From Mucilaginibacter lappiensis (GTDB lineage Bacteria > Bacteroidota > Bacteroidia > Sphingobacteriales > Sphingobacteriaceae), in the NCBI RefSeq assembly GCF_900155965.1, contig NZ_FTMG01000020.1, forward strand, positions 29,040 to 93,039: 64,000 bases of DNA, given 5' to 3'. Made by a program: the position numbers and the translations under genes. The notes beneath the pieces were generated by a model. It worked only from the letters and a program-made list of their open reading frames with translations. It had not been told where the DNA came from and did no database searches. Shown piece after piece: positions 15,866-24,465 of the stretch; the first letter of the stretch is position 1, and the number at the start of each line of letters is the position of its first letter.

Positions 15866-16984
15866 ATGACCATTACAGAAGTAAAAGACAAAACCTCAAA
15901 AAAAGCCTTCTTAAACATAGCCCGTATTATCTATAAAAATGATAAAACATGGGTTTGTCCGCTTGATAACGATATTGAGGCCGTATTTGATCCGGCAAAA
16001 AACAATTTTCATCAGGATGGAAAATGCACACGCTGGATATTGACCGATCATAATAACCAGTTAATTGGTCGTGTTGCCGCATTTATCAATAACAAAAAAG
16101 CATATCATTATGAGCAGCCAACTGGCGGTATGGGCTTTTTTGAATGTATTGATAACCAGGATGCTGCTTTCTTATTGTTTGATACTGCTAAAAAATGGTT
16201 ACAGGATAATGGTATGCAAGCTATGGATGGCCCTATTAATTTTGGTGAAAATGATAACTTCTGGGGCTTACTGGTGGAGGGCTTTACCCATCCTTCCTAT
16301 GGGATGAATTATAATCCTATCTATTATAAAGCCTTTTTTGAATCATATGGTTTTAAAACACTCTATGAACAGATCACCAACCACCTGGATGTGCATAAGC
16401 CATTTTCAGAAAGGTTCACTAAAATTGCCAATTGGGTAATTCAGAAACCAGGATATGATTTCAGGCATTTCAAGGTAAAGGAAATGGAAAAGTTTGCAGC
16501 CGATTTTATAGATATATACAATGATGCCTGGCGCGATTTTGATAATTTTGTCCCCATAACGCATGCTACTATAGCCGAAAGCTTTGAGAAAATGAAGCCG
16601 TTGATGGACGAAAAGCTAATATGGTTTGCCTATATCGACGACGAACCGGCTTCATTTATTATCATTTTACCGGACGCCAATCAAATGCTTAAACCACTTA
16701 ACGGAAAGTTAAATTTGATAGGCAAACTCAAATTTCTGTATTATCGCTGGAAAGGAGTGTCGCGGATGCGGGCTATTGTTATGGGTACTAAACAGAAATT
16801 TCAGAAGCATGGCTTAGAGTCGGCCATATTTATTAAATTAAAGGAATACGTTTTGCCTTTAAAGCAATATGACGAACTGGAATTATCGTGGGTTGGCGAT
16901 TTTAATGAGAAAATGATTGCCATACACAGTGCAGTTGGGGCTACATTTGGCAAAAAGCATTTAACAATGCGTTACATTTTTTAA
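15866..16984 (+). CDS. GNAT-fold acyltransferase-like protein, function unknown
   Basis: A 372-residue cytoplasmic protein conserved in Bacteroidota. The N-terminal half (about 1-150) resembles an N-acetyltransferase fold (IGRVAAFINNKKA, then GGMGFFECIDNQDAAFLLFDTAKKWL). The second half has a further GNAT-like strand-helix arrangement (IWFAYIDDEPASFIIILPD, then HGLESAIFIKLKEYV). No signal peptide or membrane segment is seen. It is monocistronic, between a terminator and a convergent XRE regulator. Substrate and reaction are unknown; it could be a degenerate tandem-GNAT protein. Confidence 0.65.
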   Translation: MTITEVKDKTSKKAFLNIARIIYKNDKTWVCPLDNDIEAVFDPAKNNFHQDGKCTRWILTDHNNQLIGRVAAFINNKKAYHYEQPTGGMGFFECIDNQDAAFLLFDTAKKWLQDNGMQAMDGPINFGENDNFWGLLVEGFTHPSYGMNYNPIYYKAFFESYGFKTLYEQITNHLDVHKPFSERFTKIANWVIQKPGYDFRHFKVKEMEKFAADFIDIYNDAWRDFDNFVPITHATIAESFEKMKPLMDEKLIWFAYIDDEPASFIIILPDANQMLKPLNGKLNLIGKLKFLYYRWKGVSRMRAIVMGTKQKFQKHGLESAIFIKLKEYVLPLKQYDELELSWVGDFNEKMIAIHSAVGATFGKKHLTMRYIF

Positions 16985-17013
16985 CTAAGCCCGGCATTAC
17001 ACCGGGCCTTAGA

Positions 17014-17355
17014 TTATGCAGTAGCTTTTGAATGCCGCAGCTCTTCAAATAGCTCGATTACCTTTTTTTGCAGATCAATAACTTCTGTTTCCCGATCCAT
17101 CAACCGTTTGTTAACGGTTTCAAGTTCATTGACAAATTTTTGATCCTGCTCGGCATCATTAAATGTAAGAAGTTGAACTACAGACATTTCGAACAAAGTT
17201 GCAATTTGTTCAAGCCTCGATAAATTGATATCAGTTATTCCAGTTTCAATCTTTGAAAAGGCTGGAATAGAGATATCCAATCGTTTGGCAACATCTTCCT
17301 GGCTCCACCCCTTTTGATGACGTAACAGTCTGATTTTTTTCCCAAGTGTTTTCAT
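17014..17355 (-). CDS. XRE-family DNA-binding protein with coiled-coil tail
   Basis: A 113-residue protein. Residues 5-62 are a Cro/CI-type helix-turn-helix (IRLLRHQKGWSQEDVAKRLD, then ISIPAFSKIETG). Residues 70-108 form a predicted coiled coil (VNELETVNKRLMDRETEVIDLQKKVIELFEEL), likely for dimerisation. It is convergent with the GNAT-like gene (29 bp apart). It may regulate itself through the AT-rich 309-bp upstream region, where TTTCGCGAAA at about 17382-17391 is a perfect 10-bp palindrome. Confidence 0.85.
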   Translation of the reverse strand: MKTLGKKIRLLRHQKGWSQEDVAKRLDISIPAFSKIETGITDINLSRLEQIATLFEMSVVQLLTFNDAEQDQKFVNELETVNKRLMDRETEVIDLQKKVIELFEELRHSKATA

Positions 17356-17664
17356 GTGAGTTTAATAATAGTAATAGTTAGGTTTCGCGAAAGTTAATTA
17401 CTTTGCAATAGTATTTATTATTACGCTAATTATCAACTAATTTGCATTTTTTTTTATTTAAAAGTGAAACTTTTTTAAACAATATTCGTTTAAGGGTATC
17501 TCTTTTTGCAAAAGTGTATTCTTAACAATCATTAAATCAGCACATTAATTCTTAATTAAGTTATTGATTATCATTAAAATGTAATTTAATGATAATATAA
17601 TGAAAATTTCAGAGGTTATAAAAATATAAATTCTACTTTTGTACTGTAACTTTTTTAATTACAG
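17356..17664. other. AT-rich divergent control region (XRE / Rrf2)
   Basis: A 309-bp gene-free stretch between two divergent regulators. It holds the palindrome TTTCGCGAAA near the XRE start and the promoter and operator of the Rrf2 gene at its right end. The middle is very AT-rich with repeated TCATTAAAAT and TTAATGATAA words and no other recognisable feature. Confidence 0.6.
17634..17663 (+). promoter_or_regulatory. Rrf2 gene promoter and operator, site 1
   Basis: The -7 element TACTTTTG is at 17634-17641. The 19-bp palindrome TGTAACTTTTTTAATTACA at 17645-17663 covers the expected start site and ends 1 base before the ATG. The same palindrome architecture recurs before the neighbouring oxidoreductase. 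Confidence 0.6.
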
Positions 17665-18072
17665 ATGAACGGGCAATTTCAGATAGCAATTCACATTCTT
17701 ACCCTACTTGACCAGGCTAATGATGAACTTTTATCGTCTGAATATATTGCTGGCAGCATTAACATTAATCCGGCATTGGTACGTAAAGAGATACGTAACC
17801 TGCGCAATTACGGATTGATTAATAGTAAAGAAGGAAAAACAGGTGGTTATAGCCTCGGGAAAGCGCCGAATAATATTGCCTTATCCGATGTATATAAGGC
17901 AGTAAAAAGCCATCCGGCATTAGGCCAAGCTAAAAATCTACCTAATCCTGCCTGTGCTGTTGGCCGACAAATCAATCAACATCTGGATGATTTAGCTGCT
18001 GAAGTAGATACAGCTATCATTAGTAAATTAACAAAAATTACACTGGCTGACTTCAGTCAAAAATTTAAATAA
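17665..18072 (+). CDS. Rrf2-family transcriptional regulator (YwnA-like)
   Basis: A 135-residue winged-helix repressor. The HTH is around residues 25-55 (SSEYIAGSININPALVRKEIRNLRNYGLI) and the wing reads GKTGGYSLGKA. The three-cysteine FeS site of IscR/NsrR is absent (a single Cys near 96), so it belongs to the YwnA/CymR-like cluster-free group. It precedes an NmrA-like oxidoreductase by 54 bp, echoing the B. subtilis ywnA-ywnB pairing. Identical 19-bp palindromes before both genes suggest autoregulation and control of the partner. Confidence 0.88.
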   Translation: MNGQFQIAIHILTLLDQANDELLSSEYIAGSININPALVRKEIRNLRNYGLINSKEGKTGGYSLGKAPNNIALSDVYKAVKSHPALGQAKNLPNPACAVGRQINQHLDDLAAEVDTAIISKLTKITLADFSQKFK

Positions 18073-18089
18073 CTTTTTTTAAACAAAAC

Positions 18090-18108
18090 TGTAACAAATT
18101 TAATTACA
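18090..18108 (+). promoter_or_regulatory. Rrf2 operator, site 2
   Basis: TGTAACAAATTTAATTACA shares TGTAAC and TTAATTACA at the same 19-bp spacing with the site before the Rrf2 gene. It lies 18 bases before the oxidoreductase ATG, in the 54-bp gap between the two genes. Confidence 0.6.
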
Positions 18109-18126
18109 TATAAAAACAATTCCATT

Positions 18127-18780
18127 ATGAAAATAGCACTAATAGGCGCCACTGGTAATGTTGGCCAAACCATTTTAAATGAAGCATTATTACGTGGTTA
18201 TGAAGTAACCGCTATTGCCCGTGATCCAAAAAAGTTGGATATAACCAATGATAAACTAACATTAAAGGCAGTTGATATATTCAATATAGATAGCTTAGCC
18301 GAAGCACTTAAAGGCCATGATGCCGTAGTAAGCGCTTACAATTCAGGATGGGCAAACCCTAATATTTATGATGATTTTATTGCAGGTTCCGAAGCTATCC
18401 AACAAGCGGTAAAGCAATCTGGTGTTAAACGTTTATTGGTTATTGGCGGGGCCGGAAGCCTGGAAATTGCTCCTGGTGTTCAATTGGTCGACTCTCCTAA
18501 CTTTCCGGCAGCATACAAACCCGGCGCTTCGGCAGCCCGAGATTATTTGAATATCCTGCGTAAGGAAGAAAATCTGGATTGGACATTTTTAAGTCCGGCT
18601 ATCAACATGCACCCTGATGCACATGGCGAACCCACCAGGAAATTCCGTTTAGGTACCGATCAGCCGGTGTTTAATGAAAAGGGTGAAAACAATATTCTTA
18701 TTGAGGATCTGGCAGTAGCCGTTATCGACGAGCTGGAAAACAACCAGTTTATAAAACGCAGATTTACTTTGGGGTATTAA
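18127..18780 (+). CDS. NAD(P)-binding oxidoreductase (NmrA/YwnB-like SDR)
   Basis: A 217-residue atypical short-chain dehydrogenase. The dinucleotide-binding motif at the N-terminus is MKIALIGATGNVGQTILNEA (GxxGxxG at 7-13). ARDPKKLD suggests NADP preference through the basic residue after strand 2. The central HDAVVSAY and LLVIGGAGSLEI segments are typical of NAD(P)H-binding YwnB/NmrA proteins, which often lack the catalytic YxxxK and may be redox sensors. It is paired with the Rrf2 regulator and ends at a bidirectional terminator. Confidence 0.85.
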   Translation: MKIALIGATGNVGQTILNEALLRGYEVTAIARDPKKLDITNDKLTLKAVDIFNIDSLAEALKGHDAVVSAYNSGWANPNIYDDFIAGSEAIQQAVKQSGVKRLLVIGGAGSLEIAPGVQLVDSPNFPAAYKPGASAARDYLNILRKEENLDWTFLSPAINMHPDAHGEPTRKFRLGTDQPVFNEKGENNILIEDLAVAVIDELENNQFIKRRFTLGY

Positions 18781-18782
18781 TA

Positions 18783-18821
18783 AAAATGCCGCTGTTATTA
18801 TTCGAGTAACAGCGGCATTTT
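18783..18821. terminator. Bidirectional terminator
   Basis: AAAATGCCGCTGTTA and TAACAGCGGCATTTT form a long perfect stem between the convergent oxidoreductase and prmA genes, with A and T runs on both sides. Confidence 0.85.
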
Positions 18822-18827
18822 AAATAA

Positions 18828-19664
18828 CTACTTTACAAATTTAGCAGCTACCCAATCATTTGTTTTTTTATGGGTAATATATTTCAGGCCATGCTTCCTG
18901 GCTTCATCAGTAATAATCTCCAAATCAGGCGATTCATAAAATCCGCTGAAATAGATCTCTCCTCCCTGCTTTAATACCTGAGCGTAACGTTCCATTTGAT
19001 CCAGAAGGATATTCCGGTTTATATTAGCCAGGATAATATCATATTGTTCATCAGGGATTGCTTCTTTTGACCCACATAATGGGATGATATTAACAGTGTG
19101 ATTAAGGGCTGAGTTTTCGATAGTACTGTCATAACATACCGGATCATAATCAATTGCAGTAATTTCGGCAGCATTTAGTTTGGCAGCCATAATAGCCAGA
19201 ATACCTGTTCCGCAGCCCATATCCAGTACTTTTTTACCGGCAAAATCATTTTCCAATATCAACTCCAGCATCATCGAAGTGGTTTGATGATGCCCTGTAC
19301 CAAATGCCATCTTTGGGTCGATCACAATCTCATAAGGAAACTCGGGCCTGGCAGGGTGAAAAGTAGCCCTTACATATATCTTATCCCCTATTTCTATGGG
19401 TTCAAAATTACTCTCCCATACTTCGTTCCAATTTTTCTGCGGGATAAACACTATCTCATAGCTAAAAGTGAACATCTCGCGGTATGGCAGTAATTGCTCA
19501 TTGAGTTGTTCCTCATTAAAATCATCGGTAGGGATGTATGCCTTGAAACCAAATTCCAGCTCTTCAAAAGTATCAAAACCAATCTCACCCAAGGCATTAA
19601 TCAATAAATCCTGCTGATAATCTTCGGTAGTGATGGTGGTAAAAAGTAATTCGTAATAGTTCAT
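18828..19664 (-). CDS. prmA: Ribosomal protein L11 methyltransferase
   Basis: SAM-dependent enzyme that methylates ribosomal protein L11. I chose the ATG at 19664 (MNYYELLF, 278 residues) over an in-frame upstream ATG at 19685, because PrmA proteins begin with this strand. An N-terminal L11-recognition domain (about 1-100) is followed by the Rossmann domain with motif I VLDMGCGTGILAIMAAK (about 143-159) and the catalytic-region motif DIILANINRNILL. Just upstream in the same orientation is a small membrane protein gene. Confidence 0.92.
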   Translation of the reverse strand: MNYYELLFTTITTEDYQQDLLINALGEIGFDTFEELEFGFKAYIPTDDFNEEQLNEQLLPYREMFTFSYEIVFIPQKNWNEVWESNFEPIEIGDKIYVRATFHPARPEFPYEIVIDPKMAFGTGHHQTTSMMLELILENDFAGKKVLDMGCGTGILAIMAAKLNAAEITAIDYDPVCYDSTIENSALNHTVNIIPLCGSKEAIPDEQYDIILANINRNILLDQMERYAQVLKQGGEIYFSGFYESPDLEIITDEARKHGLKYITHKKTNDWVAAKFVK

Positions 19665-19699
19665 TATTAATAATTGATAAATCATTATAGCGACGGGCC

Positions 19700-20173
19700 C
19701 TATGCCGCAACTTCAACCTCTGCCGGAGCCGATGGCTTAACAAACTTACGCCTGTCGATCAAAAACAGGATAACAAAGGTAAACACCCAGTAAAAAAGTT
19801 GAATTTCTGAAAGATACCACCAAAAGCTATAAAACGGCGCAGTTCCATCCGCCTGATCCCATATGATATAACTGATGGAACCTGCAAAAGCAATACAAAC
19901 CGCCGCAATACATATCCCGATAATTAATCGCGCCTTAAAGCTTTTTACAGCATAGTTATCCCATAATGGCACTACAATCAGGTACTGGGTCAAAATACCA
20001 ACCACAAGTAATAAGGGCCAAAAAAGGTGAAAGTAAGCCATTAAACTGTATAAATTACCATCGCCTATTTCGATCAATTTCATGGGGTGACTGGGCAGAT
20101 TATACTCCACCACGGCCCAATAGATGCCGAAATCAATAAAGATTGGTAAAATAACTTTTAACAGCTTCCTCAT
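19700..20173 (-). CDS. Four-helix membrane protein, unknown
   Basis: A 157-residue integral membrane protein with hydrophobic segments near 6-24, 45-70, 82-105 and 125-143. A Lys/Pro-rich cytoplasmic C-terminus (DRRKFVKPSAPAEVEVAA) follows. No family recognised. It lies 35 bp upstream of prmA and 125 bp downstream of tpiA on the same strand, so the three may share a transcript. Confidence 0.7.
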   Translation of the reverse strand: MRKLLKVILPIFIDFGIYWAVVEYNLPSHPMKLIEIGDGNLYSLMAYFHLFWPLLLVVGILTQYLIVVPLWDNYAVKSFKARLIIGICIAAVCIAFAGSISYIIWDQADGTAPFYSFWWYLSEIQLFYWVFTFVILFLIDRRKFVKPSAPAEVEVAA

Positions 20174-20298
20174 GGTTAGATATGAGTATGGAGATATGAG
20201 ATTTGAGATTATTTTTATCTAACATCACAAATCTGTTTCTGTTTGATATGTGCATTGTTATCTCAATACCCATATCTCACATCTCATATCTAATTTAA
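20174..20298. repeat. Mirrored-word spacer, tpiA to membrane protein gene
   Basis: The 35-bp arms at 20177-20211 (starting TAGATATGAGTATGGAGATA) and 20258-20292 are imperfect reverse complements, about 80% by eye. They are built from GAGATAT/GAGATTT words. The same words form the iscU-iscA spacer 4.6 kb away. Confidence 0.65.
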
Positions 20299-21063
20299 TT
20301 AATTAAATACTTTTACAATATCCACAAAATCGCGCGATTTAAGAGAAGCTCCTCCTATCAAACCACCATCGATATCTGGCTGAGCAAATAATTCGGGCGC
20401 ATTTTTAGGGTTACAGCTACCGCCATACAAAATAGTGGTATTATCGGCTACTTCCTGGCTGTATTTAGTGGCAATTTCTTTGCGGATAAACGCGTGAATT
20501 TCCTGCGCTTGTTCTGATGACGCGGTTACACCTGTACCAATAGCCCAAACCGGTTCGTAAGCTATCACTAACTTTGAAAAATGCGCAGCATCCAGGTGGA
20601 ATACACCTTCAACAAGCTGGCTTTTGATGATATTAAAATACTGATTAGCTTCGCGTTCCTGCAAAGTTTCGCCAATACAAAATATCGGGCGAAGGTCATT
20701 TGCCAGCGCTGTATCGGTTTTTTTAGCTAACAATTCATTAGTTTCACCAAAATACTGGCGACGTTCTGAGTGCCCCAGGATCACATAAGCTGCGCCTATT
20801 GATTTGATCATTTTGGCTGATATCTCACCGGTATAAGCTCCGGATTCTGCCTGGTGTGCATTTTGAGCGCCTAAAGAAACTTTACTATATCCTTTCGCCA
20901 ATTGTACCAGGCTATGTAAGTGAATAAAAGGACTACAGATAACCGCTTCCTGTGTACCGGTTACTTCATCTTTTACCATGTTGATGATTTCAGAAAATAC
21001 GCCTAAACCTTCGTTATAGTCAAGATTCATTTTCCAGTTACCGGCAACAATTTTTTTTCTCAT
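20299..21063 (-). CDS. tpiA: Triosephosphate isomerase
   Basis: Glycolytic TIM-barrel enzyme interconverting dihydroxyacetone phosphate and glyceraldehyde 3-phosphate in the cytoplasm. The 254 residues are the standard length. Catalytic residues are visible: N9 and K11 in GNWKMN, H98 in ILGHSERR, and E170 in AYEPVWAIGTG. The phosphate-binding loop is YGGSCNPKN near the C-terminus. The upstream gene is the GlmU-like nucleotidyltransferase on the same strand, 93 bp away. Confidence 0.98.
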   Translation of the reverse strand: MRKKIVAGNWKMNLDYNEGLGVFSEIINMVKDEVTGTQEAVICSPFIHLHSLVQLAKGYSKVSLGAQNAHQAESGAYTGEISAKMIKSIGAAYVILGHSERRQYFGETNELLAKKTDTALANDLRPIFCIGETLQEREANQYFNIIKSQLVEGVFHLDAAHFSKLVIAYEPVWAIGTGVTASSEQAQEIHAFIRKEIATKYSQEVADNTTILYGGSCNPKNAPELFAQPDIDGGLIGGASLKSRDFVDIVKVFN

Positions 21064-21156
21064 GATGGTGTTTTTTTGATTGTTTTTATTGAATTGAGTT
21101 GGCAGAGTTTAACATAAATAAAAGACGCAAATATGCATCTTTACAAATGGATCCTC

Positions 21157-22341
21157 TTAAAATTTCCTGTATTCTTCGGTTAATTCAAATATTTGCTTCA
21201 GTAGGTCTTGCTCCATCTGATTAAACTGACGGTGTTCACGGCGTTCAAAAACCTTCTGAGCAGTTTCGAGCATTTTGTTAAGAACATAAACCTCCAAACC
21301 CGCTGCTCCACCCCATGAAAAATCGGGCACAAAGTTACGCGGAAAACCTGCGCCAAAAACGTTGGCCCCTACACCTACTACACTACCCGTATTGAACATG
21401 GTATTGATACTGCATTTAGCATGGTCGGCCATAATTAAACCACAAAATTGCAGACCTGTTTTACGGAAATCTTGCGAAGTATAATCCCACAGTTTAACCT
21501 CGGCATAGTTGTTTTTCAGGTTGGAGTTATTGGAATCGGCTCCGATATTACACCATTCACCCAGCACAGAGTTACCTAGGTAGCCCTCGTGTCCTTTGGA
21601 CGAATAACCCCATATAACCGCATTATTTATTTCGCCACCTACACGTGAGTATGGCCCCACCGTTGTAGCCCCATATATCTTTGTGCCCATCTTCACTTGC
21701 GAATGTTCGCAAATAGCAAAAGCTCCGCGGATGTGGGTACCTTCCCATACCTCGGTATTATTTGATAAATATATAGGCCCGTTAGTGGTATTAAATGTAG
21801 AACATTCGGCAACGGCGCCTTCTTCGGCGAAAAAATCGTTGCCAATAATGACGTTTGTGGGGCTTACAGCTGCACTGGAACGACCTTTGGTAAGCAGTCG
21901 AAAATCTTTACGCAATTCAATATCGTTCTTCCTGAAAATATCCTCTGGATAACGAATAGCGACAAAAAGATTGGAATAATTGACAACATTGTGAAATTCA
22001 GTCTCTGGCTTAAAATTAACCGCATCTGTTTGATTTAGCCTTACAGCCAATAATTGCCCGTTGTATTTAAGCGCCTGGCCTGTTTGTAGTTTATCAATAG
22101 CTTCCAGCAGGTTATCGTCCGGACAAACAGCTCCGTTTATAAATAAATTATCAGTACCGATCTTAGCAGGATACTTGGTCTGCAAATAATCAGCGGTATA
22201 AAAAGAATGATGTGTATTCAAATACTTGGCCCATTTTTCGGCTATGGTTAGTATACCTATCCGCAAGTCGGCCACGGGCCGGGTATAAGTAAGGGGCAGT
22301 AGTGTTTGGCGTGCGTTATCGTCAAAAAGGATAATAGACAT
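21157..22341 (-). CDS. GlmU-like sugar nucleotidyltransferase/acetyltransferase
   Basis: A 394-residue protein of the Bacteroidota GlmU-related family, annotated elsewhere as putative sugar nucleotidyltransferase. The N-terminal part (MSIILFDDNARQTLLPLTYTRPVADLRIGI) is a diverged nucleotidyltransferase domain without the classic GxGTRM loop. The C-terminal half (about 190-350) is a left-handed beta-helix of hexapeptide repeats (IYGATTVGPYSRVGGEINNAVIWG), as in acetyltransferases. It may make UDP-GlcNAc or a related sugar nucleotide for the envelope. It is in tandem with tpiA; rpmE2 lies upstream. Confidence 0.8.
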   Translation of the reverse strand: MSIILFDDNARQTLLPLTYTRPVADLRIGILTIAEKWAKYLNTHHSFYTADYLQTKYPAKIGTDNLFINGAVCPDDNLLEAIDKLQTGQALKYNGQLLAVRLNQTDAVNFKPETEFHNVVNYSNLFVAIRYPEDIFRKNDIELRKDFRLLTKGRSSAAVSPTNVIIGNDFFAEEGAVAECSTFNTTNGPIYLSNNTEVWEGTHIRGAFAICEHSQVKMGTKIYGATTVGPYSRVGGEINNAVIWGYSSKGHEGYLGNSVLGEWCNIGADSNNSNLKNNYAEVKLWDYTSQDFRKTGLQFCGLIMADHAKCSINTMFNTGSVVGVGANVFGAGFPRNFVPDFSWGGAAGLEVYVLNKMLETAQKVFERREHRQFNQMEQDLLKQIFELTEEYRKF

Positions 22342-22352
22342 GGAGCAAAAAT

Positions 22353-22386
22353 AAAAAAAGTCGCCCGATGTATCGGACGACTTTTA
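22353..22386 (-). terminator. Terminator of rpmE2
   Basis: On the minus strand AAAAGTCGTCCGAT-ac-ATCGGGCGACTTTT is followed by further T bases. It separates rpmE2 from the GlmU-like gene. Confidence 0.8.
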
Positions 22387-22407
22387 AATATTTAATTCAA
22401 CAAGTAA

Positions 22408-22656
22408 TTATTTCTTGTTGTAACGTGTGCGGAATTTATCAATACGACCTGCAGTATCAACCAGTTTCATTTTACCGGTGTAGAAAGGGTGCGAAGTGTG
22501 AGAAATTTCTAATTTCACTAATGGATACTCGTTACCGTCTTCCCATTTTACGGATTCACGGGTATCGATGCAAGATTTAGTTATGAAAGAATAGTCGTTT
22601 GACATGTCTTTGAATACAACTAATCTATAGTTTGATGGATGCAGATCTTTTTTCAT
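22408..22656 (-). CDS. rpmE2: 50S ribosomal protein L31, type B
   Basis: An 82-residue L31 of the type B (YkgM-like, zinc-free) class. It begins MKKDLHPSNYRLVVFKDMSN and contains IDTRESVKWEDGNEYPLVKLEISHTSHPFYTGK. The paired cysteines of zinc-binding L31 are absent; only one Cys remains, in KSCIDT. It binds the large-subunit central protuberance. The gene is monocistronic with its own terminator, as usual for Bacteroidota, where this is normally the main L31. Confidence 0.95.
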   Translation of the reverse strand: MKKDLHPSNYRLVVFKDMSNDYSFITKSCIDTRESVKWEDGNEYPLVKLEISHTSHPFYTGKMKLVDTAGRIDKFRTRYNKK

Positions 22657-23126
22657 TATATATAAACTTATACCTTCTGTACTTTTTAAAAGAGGCGCAA
22701 ATATAATTAAAAAATCAAAATTAAAAAGTCAAAAAGCTAAAAGTTTTATTTGATACGAGAATCAGCTAACAAAATTGGAGAACTATCTGTTATTGAGCGC
22801 AAAACAATGCTTGATTCAGCATCAGCTAATTTTCTAACATAAGCTAACAAGCAAAGTACCGGTACTTTTGAGCAATACAAAACACACCTGTTTGTTATCG
22901 ATACCTGGTTTTGATTCGCCTTTTGGCAATACAAATCTTCGCTTTTAGCAGCTTTTCATATATATTCCCCGTTATTTTAATATCATTTACAGCAATACCT
23001 ATATACTACACTTTGTTCATGTCCAAATATTGTAAATTAATAGTCAGGATTAATATTTTGCCGTTTGTTTTGAATGAATTTAAATAAAAACTTGCGTATC
23101 TTTGTTCCTGTTAATATACTTAAGAT
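22657..23126. other. 470-bp gene-free region between rpmE2 and iscS
   Basis: AT-rich divergent promoter region for rpmE2 (left) and iscS (right). A 62-codon minus-strand open frame at 22746-22934 is not convincing. Scattered AGCTAA words occur (22757-22850) with no clear structure. I see no RNA gene. Confidence 0.5.
23069..23104 (+). promoter_or_regulatory. Promoter of the isc operon
   Basis: TATCTTTG at 23097-23104 is a consensus -7 element 22 bases before the iscS ATG. TTTG at 23069-23072 may be the -33 element, though the 24-base spacer is slightly long. No IscR-type operator is evident. Confidence 0.45.
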
Positions 23127-24338
23127 ATGAATATCCCAATTTATTTAGATAATAATGCAACAACTCCGATGGATCCTCGGGTCCTGGAAGCTATGTTACC
23201 TTATTTTAACGAAAAATTCGGTAATGCAGCAAGCCGTAACCATGCTTTTGGATGGGTGGCTGAAGAGGGTGTTGATTATGCACGTGAGCAGGTGGCCAAA
23301 TTAATTGGCGCATCAGACAAGGAGATCATTTTCACATCGGGCGCTACTGAATCAGATAACCTTGCCATTAAAGGTGTATTTGAAATGTATAAAGATAAAG
23401 GTAACCACATTATCACTACGGTTACAGAACATAAAGCTGTGCTTGATGCCTGCAAACACGTAGAAAAATTGGGAGGAAAAGTTACTTATCTGCCAGTAAA
23501 AGAAGACGGATTGATTGATCTGGCCGAATTAGAAAGCCATATGACACCAGAAACTATCCTGGTATCGATCATGTATGGTAATAACGAGATCGGCGTCATT
23601 CAGCCGGTTAAAGAAATTGCTGCTATTGCCCACAAACATGGCGCTTTGTTCATGACAGATGCTACACAGGCTGTTGGTAAAATACCTGTTGACGTAAATG
23701 CCGATGGTATTGACCTGCTGGCTTTATCGGCACACAAAATATACGGCCCTAAGGGTGTTGGAGCTTTATACGTACGCCGTAAAGGTCCCCGTGTTAAAGT
23801 TACTGCTCAAATGGACGGCGGAGGTCACGAACGCGGTATGCGTTCAGGTACATTAAACGTTCCTGGTATTGTTGGTTTAGGTAAAGCTTGTGAGCTTTGT
23901 GGTTTAGAAATGGAAAGCGAGGCAAAACGTCTTTCGGCTTTACGCGATAAATTGCAAAAAGAACTAACTGTATTGGAAGAAAGCTATGTAAACGGTAATG
24001 AAGAACATCGCTTACCTCACGTAGCTAACATCTCCTTTAAATATGTAGAAGGCGAAGGCTTAATGATGGCCATGAAAGATCTTGCTGTATCATCAGGATC
24101 AGCTTGTACATCGGCTTCACTGGAGCCATCATATGTATTGAAAAGTTTAGGTTTATCAGATGATCTGGCACACTCGTCTATCCGTTTTGGTTTAGGCAGA
24201 TTTACTACTGAAGAAGAAGTTGATTACGCTATTGAAGTAACCAAAAAAGCGGTTACTCACCTGCGCGAACTATCACCACTTTGGGAAATGTTTAAAGAAG
24301 GTATCGACCTTAACTCTATTGAGTGGGCAGAACATTAA
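23127..24338 (+). CDS. iscS: Cysteine desulfurase IscS
   Basis: PLP enzyme that mobilises sulfur from cysteine for Fe-S clusters and tRNA thiolation. The 403 residues begin MNIPIYLDNNATTPMDPRV. The PLP lysine is K204 in SAHKIYGPKG. The persulfide cysteine is C327 in SSGSACTSASLEPS, whose loop length marks a group I (IscS/NifS) enzyme rather than SufS. It is the first gene of iscS-iscU-iscA; hscA/hscB and ferredoxin are not adjacent. Confidence 0.96.
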   Translation: MNIPIYLDNNATTPMDPRVLEAMLPYFNEKFGNAASRNHAFGWVAEEGVDYAREQVAKLIGASDKEIIFTSGATESDNLAIKGVFEMYKDKGNHIITTVTEHKAVLDACKHVEKLGGKVTYLPVKEDGLIDLAELESHMTPETILVSIMYGNNEIGVIQPVKEIAAIAHKHGALFMTDATQAVGKIPVDVNADGIDLLALSAHKIYGPKGVGALYVRRKGPRVKVTAQMDGGGHERGMRSGTLNVPGIVGLGKACELCGLEMESEAKRLSALRDKLQKELTVLEESYVNGNEEHRLPHVANISFKYVEGEGLMMAMKDLAVSSGSACTSASLEPSYVLKSLGLSDDLAHSSIRFGLGRFTTEEEVDYAIEVTKKAVTHLRELSPLWEMFKEGIDLNSIEWAEH

Positions 24339-24465
24339 TTTTTTGATGTCGGATTTTGGAATTTCGATTTCGGATCTAGACAGACATAATATATTAGAAT
24401 TTAGTAATTAGAGTTTAGAATTTCCCTGACTCAGAACTTATAACTAACAACTTAGAACTAAGAAA
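24339..24465. repeat. Mirrored-word spacer, iscS-iscU
   Basis: The left part carries GATGTCGGATTTTGGAATTT and CGATTTCGGAT, the same words as the grpE-dnaJ spacer. The right part iterates AACTTATAACTAACAACTTA and AGAACTAAG against the left TTAGAATTTAGTAATTAGAG. The 127-bp length matches the other spacers. Confidence 0.5.

Noticed and set aside
22746..22934. 62-codon minus-strand open frame between rpmE2 and iscS
   Set aside because: Cys/Ser-rich composition without domain, no promoter or ribosome binding site, and it lies in a divergent promoter region.
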